Source of the DNA: Candidatus Martarchaeota archaeon
Lineage (GTDB): Archaea; Micrarchaeota; Micrarchaeia; Micrarchaeales; Micrarchaeaceae
DNA: 64,000 bases
Reading direction: 5' to 3'
Assembly: GCA_023473425.1 (NCBI GenBank)
Contig: JAMCYG010000021.1
Location: 16,839-80,838 of the forward strand
Both the position numbers and the translations under genes were made by a program. Below, in pieces: positions 28,604 through 37,559 of this stretch. The notes under the pieces were generated by a model. It did not search any database. It saw nothing but the letters and a program-made list of their open reading frames with translations, and was not told where the DNA came from. How positions within the stretch are numbered: position 1 is the stretch's first letter; each line of letters begins with the position of its first letter.

Positions 28604-30943
28604 CTATATTTCTGACACTATAGTAGACCCATTAGCCTTCTTGTCCCTGTCGAACAGGTAAACCTTGGCAAGCCCTATCTGCTTCAGCGCTTCGTCATGT
28701 GTTATGACGAATATCTGCTCTACTATGTTGGGCAGGGTCTCAGTCAGCACGGATATCATCTTGTCCATTCCCGCAGAGTCTATGTTGTGCGTCGGCTCAT
28801 CTAGCATCAGTATCCTCAGGTTCGGTACTATCACCATTGACATCGCTATCCTTAAGGCTAAGCTGGCGATGCTCCTTTCGCCGCCGCTCGCTATCGTGTC
28901 TATAGGTATCCATTCGCTGTTGGAGTTTCCGCTCCGTCTCGCCTCCAGCACATAGTCATCCTTCATGGCGTCTAGCCTTACTCCATCATAGTCGCCATAC
29001 GGATACAGCTCAGGCCACAGTCCATACATCATCTCGTTTATCGAACCAACAAGCATGCTTCTGAGCTCAGCCTCTGTCTCAACTAGCGCGTTCTTGAACT
29101 TGTTCAGCTCGCCTAAGAGCTCTCTCCTTTTCTCAATCCTCTCCCTGGCCCTGCTTATCTCATTGAGTTGGGCCGTCTTGTCTGCTATCTGGCTTTCGAT
29201 ACTTGAAAGATACTTCTCGTTCCCGTCTGCTTTCGCGCCTAGTTCGGCGCTGTGGGTGCTGAGCTTCCTTAGCTTCTCCTGCGCCTCCGCCAGAAGTTCA
29301 TCGCTCGCTACTAGAGTGGCGATGCTTTTTCTCGCATTGGCTATCTTTTGCTGTGCATCCGACACTTCCGCCTCGTATTCGCTGCGCCTCGTTGCGCTCT
29401 CCTTCTTTGCTTTCAGTTCCATGGCCCTTTCAGCTACGTCCCTGAGCCTCTTGTTCGCCTCATCAAGTTTTGCCGAGAGGGTTTCCCTATCCTTTGCAAG
29501 CCTATCTGCCTCTGATCTTGCCTTCTTCGCTTTCTCATCGATACCATCGTACTCTTTCAGCTTGGTTTCCAGTGCCAAGGCATCGTTTTCCTCCTTCCTC
29601 AGCCTTTCGCGCTCTGCCTCCATGGCCTTTATGTCTGCAGATACTTTGCTTATTTCATTCTTTGACTCTGCTACTGCGCTTTCCTTCTCGGATATCAGCT
29701 TTTCCTTCATCTCCTTGTTAAGGGTATTGCCGCAGAGAGGGCACGTGCTGAAATGCTTCTTCAGTTCAGCGGCCCATTTCTCAGCTTCAGCCTTGGCGTT
29801 CCTCAGTGATGCCAGCTTCGCGTTCATATCGTTTATGCTGTTTGTCGAGGATTCGATGCCCTTTCTCAGTGCCTCAATGGTTCTTCCGCTGAGCAGCACT
29901 TTGAGCTTGTCGGCTGCTTCGTCACGCAACTTGATGCTCCTCTCCGCGCTATTGCTCTCTTCCCTTGCAGCCGCGAGTTCCCTCTCGAGATTCCTGGACT
30001 CAGAATTCAGCCGCTTTGCTTCCTCTTCGGCAATCCGCTGCTCCTCATACGCCTTTCCGAGGCCGATCTCTACCGCCTTTGCATCTATGCCCAGCTTCCT
30101 TATCTTTTCTATCTCTGCTTCTAGAGTCTTGGTCCTGCTTGAGAGGCCTGCTATCTCCTCCTCAAGCCTCTTCTTCTTCGAATAATCCTCCCTTACCCTG
30201 CTGAGCCTGTCCTCCGCAGATGCGACCTCTTTTCTTGCCATATCTGCCTCTGCCTTTAGCTTCCTCTGCACCTCCAGTAGCTCCGTCTTTTCCTTTACCA
30301 GTGAAGCTAGCTGTCCCTTTATCGCTGCTGAATCAGACTGTGCAAGCCCTTGCTCTTCACCACTTATCAATGCCCGTATGTTGTTCAGCACGCTGGTCGT
30401 GTGCTCTTCCGCAGTCGCGAAATGGTCCAAGCCAAGCATTCCATCTATTTGCTTTTTCCTGTCTCCCTTCATCAGGTCAAGGAAGTAGCTCATGTTGTTC
30501 TGCTCCGAGTATATGGCTCTAGAGAAAGTGTCATAATCAATTTTCAATATGCCCTCTATCTCTTCTGTGACCTTTGTAGGCTGTGTCTGGAACGGTTTGC
30601 CATTCTTCTCTAGCCTCGCGCTGGCAGTGCCGCTTTTCGGTATTCTCCTGCTTACTACATACCTGTCGCCTTCAGAGTCAAAACCCAGGGTCACTGCAGC
30701 ATAATCATGCTCATCCGGCACATTCCTTATGATGTCGCTCGTCTTGACCCTTTTGTGCTTCAGCGCTGGGAACGTCCCGAAGAGGGCGAAGGATATCGCG
30801 TCCATGACTGAGCTTTTGCCGGCGCCCATTAGGCCTATAAGCACGTTAACTCCCTTCTGGAATTTCAGCGTGCTGCTGCCATGGGTCTTCCAGTTGGTGA
30901 GCTCTATGTACTCAAGCATGCTACCACGAAGAAGCAAAAGCAA
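28604..30943 (-). CDS. rad50: Rad50-like SMC ATPase with zinc hook
   Basis: GLMGAGKSSVMDAISFALFG Walker A; STCPLCGNTL zinc hook; ASGGERSIASLALRIAMS; LDEPTHNID. Confidence 0.93.
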   Translation of the reverse strand: MLLLLRGSMLEYIELTNWKTHGSSTLKFQKGVNVLIGLMGAGKSSVMDAISFALFGTFPALKHKRVKTSDIIRNVPDEHDYAAVTLGFDSEGDRYVVSRRIPKSGTASARLEKNGKPFQTQPTKVTEEIEGILKIDYDTFSRAIYSEQNNMSYFLDLMKGDRKKQIDGMLGLDHFATAEEHTTSVLNNIRALISGEEQGLAQSDSAAIKGQLASLVKEKTELLEVQRKLKAEADMARKEVASAEDRLSRVREDYSKKKRLEEEIAGLSSRTKTLEAEIEKIRKLGIDAKAVEIGLGKAYEEQRIAEEEAKRLNSESRNLERELAAAREESNSAERSIKLRDEAADKLKVLLSGRTIEALRKGIESSTNSINDMNAKLASLRNAKAEAEKWAAELKKHFSTCPLCGNTLNKEMKEKLISEKESAVAESKNEISKVSADIKAMEAERERLRKEENDALALETKLKEYDGIDEKAKKARSEADRLAKDRETLSAKLDEANKRLRDVAERAMELKAKKESATRRSEYEAEVSDAQQKIANARKSIATLVASDELLAEAQEKLRKLSTHSAELGAKADGNEKYLSSIESQIADKTAQLNEISRARERIEKRRELLGELNKFKNALVETEAELRSMLVGSINEMMYGLWPELYPYGDYDGVRLDAMKDDYVLEARRSGNSNSEWIPIDTIASGGERSIASLALRIAMSMVIVPNLRILMLDEPTHNIDSAGMDKMISVLTETLPNIVEQIFVITHDEALKQIGLAKVYLFDRDKKANGSTIVSEI

Positions 30944-31016
30944 CAGATAGAATACTCAAAAAAAGTATTTAATGCTGCGTTGTGAAGCGCGGCAATCCCA
31001 AACCTATGAGCCGAAG

Positions 31017-31262
31017 TCAGAGGAGCGTCTCCTCAGCGACCTCCACTTCGCTTATACTCTCAAGCTTCTTGAGCCTGTCTTCTATGTCTGAAGATCCGCC
31101 TGCCGAATCCTCATAGATGAACGAGACTTTTATTACCTTGATGCCAAAGCCTATATCCTCGCTCTTTATGTCGTTGGGGCCCATACCCTTTATTTCCTCT
31201 ACCGCCTTGTCGAACGCATCGTCTTTCGGGTACACTTTGAAAACAACAACTACCTTTGACAT
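31017..31262 (-). CDS. ef1b: Elongation factor 1-beta (aEF1B)
   Basis: VVFKVYPKDD..DIGFGIKVIKVSFIYEDSAGGSSDIEDRLKKLESISEVEV. Confidence 0.92.
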   Translation of the reverse strand: MSKVVVVFKVYPKDDAFDKAVEEIKGMGPNDIKSEDIGFGIKVIKVSFIYEDSAGGSSDIEDRLKKLESISEVEVAEETLL

Positions 31263-31263
31263 T

Positions 31264-31434
31264 TTATGGCCCCTCGAATCCGCACTCCTTGCAGATATAT
31301 ACGTTTCCTATCTCCCTGCAGTGCAGGCACCTTATTATGGTGGCTTTGCCGCACTTCGGGCACTTGAACTCTGTGTAGTCGCTCGTCAGCTTGCCGCATG
31401 AAACGCATGTTTTGCCTGGTAATACATCAGCTAT
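31264..31434 (-). CDS. Small zinc-ribbon protein (56 aa) with apparent ATA start
   Basis: Hand translation (I/M)ADVLPGKTCVSCGKLTSDYTEFKCPKCGKATIIRCLHCREIGNVYICKECGFEGP; matches the small archaeal zinc-finger family (PGKTCxSCG...CGFEGP); no ATG/GTG/TTG after the in-frame TAG; GGGTG-N5-ATA. Confidence 0.85.
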   Translation of the reverse strand: MADVLPGKTCVSCGKLTSDYTEFKCPKCGKATIIRCLHCREIGNVYICKECGFEGP

Positions 31435-31492
31435 CTAATCACCCTACAGAAAAATTCAACGTCTCTATAAATTCCCGTAAAGCTATTTAGCA

Positions 31493-33316
31493 CTATCTGT
31501 TCTTTCGACCGGCTTTTGGAGGCCTGCCCCTTCTCGGCTTCGCCATGCTGTGGGCGTGCATCGCTGCATACAATGCTATCAGAGATATTATGAGCGCAAT
31601 TATTGCAATGGCCGCCACTGCGCCTATCAGAGCGCTATTGCCTGTGTAGGATGGTTGTGGCGCTGCAGGTGCAGGTATCATACTGGAGCTTATCGCTGCC
31701 GTTGCTGCACTGACCTCATGTGCCAACATTGCTGTGGTATATGCTGAGTATGCATAGCCCAGCGCAGAACTCTGGTTGTTAGACATTTGGACCTCGCTGA
31801 TGTAGAACTTTGCCTCATTGGAATACTGCGTTGCCCATACGCCGTAGTTGGATGAGTCCAGCAGCGCTGAAGCTTCGCTAGCTATGCTTGATGCACTTGC
31901 ATTGCTCTGCGGAACGCTGTCCAGCCCTATAGCGTATGCCGCATCCATTGTCGCAAGCGCGTAATTGCCTTCACTATAAGCATTGTTGGCTGTGATGTAA
32001 TACATGCTGCTACTGTAGTTCTTAGCTGCGCTCAGGTACTTGTACGCTATCGGCTTCAGCTCTGTGCTGTTGAATGCCATTGCTGGTCCTGTGCTATTAG
32101 ATGCCGCATCATACATGTACTGTGCAGCAGTGCACCATCCGCTTGCTTCGCCTGCCAGACCGACGTCTGAGAGCACCTGGTCGCTGTCAAGCGTGGAATT
32201 ATAGAACGACAGTGTGCTGTTAGCCGTGTATTCACCCCACGTCTGCCTCAGTTCGCCTCCGAGAATATACTCATAGTTGCCCGAAGTAAGTTGTGGCTGT
32301 ATTATGCTCGTGCAGTAGTTCGAGACGTTCTGTATCACTGCTTTGCCCGAGCTCCTGCTCACTGAATTGTGGTTGAAGTAATATGCATTTATGTACGTCA
32401 GGAACGCAATGTCATCCCCAAGGTACTTGTATCCCTTGCCGGCAATCTGCTTGCTCTGATTCAGCATAGCCATCATATTGTTCGCAAGGCTGCTGAACCT
32501 GCTGTCCTGCGAGAGCGTGCCTATCTCAGCCTTGCTCAGAGCTATTGTCTGGTTTGTAAGGTAATTGAAGCCCTGCGTGTTGCAGTCGTTGCTGCACGAT
32601 ATACTAGCATTCTGTATGCTGCCTACATGGTAATCTGTGTACACGCTGTAATTCGTCATTCTGGTGTATGGATTAAATGACTGATTGAGCGCGTATGCCT
32701 CTAGCTGTGACATGTTCTGCACCTGCACCAATGGCAGTGCGAACCTCTGCTGGACTAGGTAATAAAGCTCATTCTCGCTCGTGCCATTCGGAACGTAGGG
32801 CACGAAAGCATACTTAATGCCGAGTGCCGCAGCAGCGCCCATCTTATCATACACTCCGCCTATCGGGCCCACAGTGCCATTCGGCGATATTGTGCCGGTG
32901 AGTGTTATATTGCTGTTTATCTGTCTGTGCGTAAGAGCAGATACGGCTAGCAGCGTCATGGCCGCGCCTGCGCTTGGTCCAGACACACTGGTGTTGAAAT
33001 CTGCTATCTCATATGTGAAGTTGTAGTTGCTCTGGTTTACGCCTAGCGATCCTGTTGCATACTGCACTGCTGTCTTTGCCGAGTCCAGCGTCGACGATGC
33101 TACACTCGATGGCCCTATGACGCTTACATTTCCAGTTCCGCGCGTTACGGTTAGGGTTATAGTGGTCAGTGTGCCGCTGTTGTTCAGCACTATCACTGCA
33201 GGCGCATGCACGCTTGCAGTGCCTATCACTGCGCCTGCTGCTCCTACAACCGGGACCATATAAGCGGCTGCGAGAACCGCCGACATTACTAGTAATATAA
33301 TATTTGCCTTCATCAC
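31493..33316 (-). CDS. Secreted or membrane-anchored Lon-type (S16) serine protease without ATPase domain
   Basis: Signal peptide; SVSGPSAGAAMTLLAVSALT and GTISPNGTVGPIGGVYDKMGAAAALGI Ser-Lys dyad regions; C-terminal TM and basic tail. Confidence 0.88.
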   Translation of the reverse strand: MMKANIILLVMSAVLAAAYMVPVVGAAGAVIGTASVHAPAVIVLNNSGTLTTITLTVTRGTGNVSVIGPSSVASSTLDSAKTAVQYATGSLGVNQSNYNFTYEIADFNTSVSGPSAGAAMTLLAVSALTHRQINSNITLTGTISPNGTVGPIGGVYDKMGAAAALGIKYAFVPYVPNGTSENELYYLVQQRFALPLVQVQNMSQLEAYALNQSFNPYTRMTNYSVYTDYHVGSIQNASISCSNDCNTQGFNYLTNQTIALSKAEIGTLSQDSRFSSLANNMMAMLNQSKQIAGKGYKYLGDDIAFLTYINAYYFNHNSVSRSSGKAVIQNVSNYCTSIIQPQLTSGNYEYILGGELRQTWGEYTANSTLSFYNSTLDSDQVLSDVGLAGEASGWCTAAQYMYDAASNSTGPAMAFNSTELKPIAYKYLSAAKNYSSSMYYITANNAYSEGNYALATMDAAYAIGLDSVPQSNASASSIASEASALLDSSNYGVWATQYSNEAKFYISEVQMSNNQSSALGYAYSAYTTAMLAHEVSAATAAISSSMIPAPAAPQPSYTGNSALIGAVAAIAIIALIISLIALYAAMHAHSMAKPRRGRPPKAGRKNR

Positions 33317-33380
33317 ACCACAGTATCTTACCTTTAGGCAACCTCAGGTATTTATGTATTGTTTGGCATTCCATATTTTG

Positions 33381-34391
33381 CTATTCCTGCTTTGTTCGCG
33401 CCTTGTTTCCGCTGTTGCCCTTTCCGAAGTTCTCGAGTTTCGTTGCCCTATTCCACAGCTTGTCGAAGTGCTCGGCTGCCTGCCTGTAGTTCACCGAGAC
33501 AATATGCTCGCTCTTTCTGTTTATTATGTTAATTGGCGGTATCTTGTACGCTTTGCTGTCGTCGAGTATGAGCCTTTCGTGCTGGGCAGCTATATCTTCA
33601 TCATTCATTATCCTTATCTCAAATCCTATGCCCGAGTTTGCAAGTTCTGCCTTGAATTCTGTGTAGTCGCGCCTCAGCGAGTCGCCTACTCTGTCGGTCG
33701 AGGCGAGAATCAGTATGCTCTTGAATTTCGGGCTGCTCCTGCTCACCAGCATCGATAGGTTCTGTACCGCTTTCGAATCGAAATGCATATCCAGTATCTT
33801 AACGTCCCCAGAGAAGCTGCTAAACAGCCTTTTAGCTATGAGCTCCATGTTGCTGTACGGTTTTGTCGGGTCTATCTCGAGGGACCTAATCGCCCTGCTG
33901 TGCGGAGCGGCTGATTTAGCATAGCCATCGTATAGCAGATACCCTCCAGAAAATATGCAGATGAGCGCGCCGACGTATGCAGCTAGCAGCATGTCGAGCG
34001 GCCCTGAGAAGTGGAAGTTCTCTGTTATGAGCGTCACCATAAGGAGAAATACTATCCCTATCGTTACCATTATTATCTGCAGTGTGCGCCCCTTGCTGGA
34101 CCCGAACATCCAGAATGCGCCTATGCCAAGCATTATTATGGGCAGGAACAGCATTGCATATACTATGTGGAGGCCCAGCCTGAACGTGCTGATTGTTGCA
34201 GCTAGTGCCGGCACCACCGTGTTTGCGGCGCTGGATATGTTATACACACCCACTGCATCTATCACGCCGCTGTCATAGCCTAAAGAGTACGAGAAGCTCT
34301 CTACGAAATAGAATACGCTAAGCAGTGCTATGAGCCCGCCAATCACGGCGAGTATAGGCAAGTAGAAACCCGACTCCCTCTTCATGAGCAT
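33381..34391 (-). CDS. Polytopic membrane protein with cytosolic PLD/TrmB-C-like domain
   Basis: Several TM helices, then HERLILDDSKAYKIPPINIINRK...FDKLWNRA reminiscent of HxR-type PLD-like sensor domains. Confidence 0.55.
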   Translation of the reverse strand: MLMKRESGFYLPILAVIGGLIALLSVFYFVESFSYSLGYDSGVIDAVGVYNISSAANTVVPALAATISTFRLGLHIVYAMLFLPIIMLGIGAFWMFGSSKGRTLQIIMVTIGIVFLLMVTLITENFHFSGPLDMLLAAYVGALICIFSGGYLLYDGYAKSAAPHSRAIRSLEIDPTKPYSNMELIAKRLFSSFSGDVKILDMHFDSKAVQNLSMLVSRSSPKFKSILILASTDRVGDSLRRDYTEFKAELANSGIGFEIRIMNDEDIAAQHERLILDDSKAYKIPPINIINRKSEHIVSVNYRQAAEHFDKLWNRATKLENFGKGNSGNKARTKQE

Positions 34392-34503
34392 ATTTCTCTA
34401 TCAAGTTATTTAAATTGAACCAAACATTTCGCACAGCACTGCAGCCTTTGCGGCACTGTATATCCTATACATGCTATTTATTCTTTGCAAGATATATCAT
34501 ATT

Positions 34504-36553
34504 ATGAAATACCCTTTCAGGTTCGAGAATGTCCGGCCGTTCCAGAAGGAGATGATGGACGATATATTTTCTGCCATGAAGTCCAGGAACGACATACTGC
34601 TCAATGCACCTACAGGGGTCGGCAAGACTGATGCATCGATCAGCGCCGCGCTTGCATTCGCAATAGAAAACGGGCTCGACGTGCTTTTCCTGACCCCGAA
34701 GATATCCCAACACAGGATAGCCCTCGAGGCTCTTTCCGGGATAAAGAGCCAGTTCTACAAGGATCTTAAATTCGTCGACATAGTGGGCAAGCAGAAGTTG
34801 TGCACAAACCCTGCAGTAAACCTGCTGGAGGGAGAGATGTTTTACAAGAGGTGCGAGAGCCTAGTAAAGCAGGGCAAGTGCAGCTACTACAAGCGGTTCA
34901 AGGAATACACGAAGGGCGACAGCGTACCAGAAGAAATATCATCCAGCGCCTTCCAGGGGCACAACAGCATGCTCGCCGCGGCATACGATATTGGAGCATG
35001 CGCCTACGAGATGTCCATGCACCTTGCAAAGAGCGCTAATGTGATTGTGGCGGATTATTCGCATATTCTTAATCCGGGCGTGAAGGTCCCATTCCTTAAG
35101 AAAGTATCACACTCGCTGCATGATTGCATCATAATATGGGATGAGGCCCACAATATAATAGAAGCCGCGAGTTCGTACTTTAACAACTCTATAACAACAA
35201 GGACAATAGATTTAGCCGCTAGAGAATTAGCGGCGACGGGTAGCAGCATAGACCTGGACTATCTCGGATTTTCGCTTAATTCTATGGCGCAGAAGCTACT
35301 ATCTGCTAAGGGCTCGGCGTTCGTTGAGGTCGGTATGCTTCCCGAAAGCATAACATCTAATCCGGAAATACCTAAGAGCCTGGAGAAGGCAGGCTTAGAG
35401 TATCTCGAAAAGACTGGCATGAAGCGCTCTGCCGTGCTGCGCATTGCCCGGTTCATAGAATCGTGGGGCGACGCTGACGAATCCCTTGTTAGGATAATCT
35501 CCAAGAAGGGCGGTGTGCTGAGGCTTTCGATAAACTGCCTGTATCCATCTAAGGCCCTTAATGTGTTCGATGATGCATACGCCAACGTGTTCATGAGCGC
35601 CACGCTCGCGCCGCTGCGCATGTACTCTGACATGTTTGGCATACCGGAAGCGTCTGCGAAGCACTATGCGTCTCCGTTCTCGCCATCCAACAGGCTTGCC
35701 ATAATAGATGACAGCGTTACGACAAAGTACACGAGCAGGTCTGTTGATGAGTACAAGCGCATAGCTGAAAGGGTCGAGAAGGCTGCAAGTAGGATACCTG
35801 GCAATGTTGCTGTATTCTTCCCTAGCTTTGCGATACTTGAAAACGTGAGAAGATACATGACGATCAAGTCGAGCGTGCAAAGAAGAGAGATGCGCAGTAT
35901 TGAGACCGAGCGCATGAATAGATGACAGCGTTACGACAAAGTACACGAGCAGGTCTGTTGATGAGTACAAGCGCATAGCTGAAAGGGTCGAGAAGGCTGC
36001 AAGTAGGATACCCGGCAATGTTGCTGTATTCTTCCCTAGCTTTGCGATACTTGAAAACGTGAGAAGATACATGACGATCAAGTCGAGCGTGCAAAGAAGA
36101 GAGATGCGCAGTATTGAGGCCGAGCGCATGATAGAGTCCCTGCGGAAGGAGCACAACGGCATCATGCTTGGCGTTATGGGCGGCAGCCTTAGCGAAGGGG
36201 TCGACTATTCTGGCAACATGATAAAGGGAATAATAATAGTTGGCATACCTCTTGCGCCTCCGGACCTGGAGCTCTCCGCAAGAATATCATACCTGGACAA
36301 GAGATTCGGGGGCAAGGGGAGCGAGTACGGCTACACAATACCTGCCATGAGAAGAGTCATACAGGCTGCTGGCAGGGCCATAAGGAGCGAGAGCGACCGC
36401 GCCACTATAGTATTCATGGACAGAAGGTACAAATGGCACACATATTCTTCAATGATAAAATCATCGTTCGGTCTATCAAGCCCAGCAGACTATCTTGCCG
36501 TGATAGAGGATTTCTGGAAGGCTGAAAAAGCTAAGGTTAGAAGAAGGGCATAA
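34504..36553 (+). pseudogene. XPD/DinG-like DEAH helicase interrupted by a 214-bp tandem duplication (ORFs 34471-35925 and 36059-36553)
   Basis: N-terminal ORF has NAPTGVGKTDA and WDEAHNI; second ORF carries GSLSEGVDYSG and RRVIQAAGRAIRS; joined in frame if one duplicate copy is removed. Confidence 0.88.
35703..36130 (+). repeat. Direct tandem duplication, 214-bp unit (35703-35916 and 35917-36130)
   Basis: Near-identical copies differing at aggataccTggc/Cggc and ttgagAccgag/Gccgag. Confidence 0.95.
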
Positions 36554-37523
36554 GCAGCATGTATACTCCTATTGATATGAGTATGCCGAATAGCAAAGGC
36601 GGTATGGCAGGCAATGCCCTCCTATAGTTGCGCAGTATCATCATGGTTATGAACAAGCCAAGCACTGCGCCGAGTATTATGAATATACTGAATGTGAAGC
36701 TCAGGTAGACTTTGTATGCAGATACGGCAAGCATCAATGGCATTGCAAGATCTCCGGTTCCGAGCCCTACGCTCGCGCTCACAGGTGCGTACTTGCTTAT
36801 GTTGAATCGCTTCGCGATTCTGCCCCACGCCTTATCTCCCTTCGCTGCTTTGATGTACGTGCTGTACTCTTCCTTGCTGAGCATGCCGAACGGTACTGCT
36901 TCTATGTCGTTCGCCGTAACCATGAATGAGAGGTTCATGCTTATCGCTGCATTTGCTATTGTTATCATGTGCTTAGTTATGAACACCGCTATGAAGTCGT
37001 ACACCGCAAGTATTATCATGAATATCAGTGCGGCAGTAAAGCTGAAAGTTATGCCAAGTATCGTGCCGACGCCTATGCTGGCTATCATTGCAGTTGTGTT
37101 TCTGAGCCTGGGGATCTTGTTCTTTGCGAAGACCAGTAAAACCCCAATGGCTGCTCCTGCAGCATACTCCCACACACTGCCACTGCCGTACAAGAACCGC
37201 ATGACTCCGCCGCCAGGTATGCTGAGCAGCATGCCGAACATGTAGAGCGACGCTATGAATATTATGTAAGCCTCGAGGAAAAGAAACAGCTTGTTGCCCT
37301 TATATATCCTGCTTATTATCACGAACATGGCGCTGAATGCGACTATGTAAATTATCAGCAGCGCAGCGCTGGAACCACTGCTTACTGCTTGCACCTGCGT
37401 TATCTCAGAATAAGTCACTCCTGAGTATGCGCTGACAGCGAGGAAAAGCCCGCCGAACTGGACGATTGCAAATATCGCCATTATCTGGACAAGTTGCCTG
37501 TGCTCTATCCTCTTGAGTTCCAA
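36537..37523 (-). CDS. Presenilin/signal peptide peptidase-like intramembrane aspartyl protease
   Basis: AVYDFIAV (YD) and GLGTGDLAMP (GxGD) plus ALPAIPPLL near C-terminus, multiple TM helices. Confidence 0.88.
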   Translation of the reverse strand: MELKRIEHRQLVQIMAIFAIVQFGGLFLAVSAYSGVTYSEITQVQAVSSGSSAALLIIYIVAFSAMFVIISRIYKGNKLFLFLEAYIIFIASLYMFGMLLSIPGGGVMRFLYGSGSVWEYAAGAAIGVLLVFAKNKIPRLRNTTAMIASIGVGTILGITFSFTAALIFMIILAVYDFIAVFITKHMITIANAAISMNLSFMVTANDIEAVPFGMLSKEEYSTYIKAAKGDKAWGRIAKRFNISKYAPVSASVGLGTGDLAMPLMLAVSAYKVYLSFTFSIFIILGAVLGLFITMMILRNYRRALPAIPPLLFGILISIGVYMLLMPFF

Positions 37524-37559
37524 TCTACCGACCTGACTTCCGCAGCACTTCGCAGCCCA

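Noticed and set aside
29055-30185. 376-aa plus-strand Ser/Leu-rich ORF
   Set aside because: Antisense of the Rad50 coiled coil; composition is what reverse-complemented coiled-coil codons produce
35395-36165. Minus-strand ORFs inside the duplicated helicase segment
   Set aside because: Repeat-derived shadow frames sharing the duplicated sequence; no family signal
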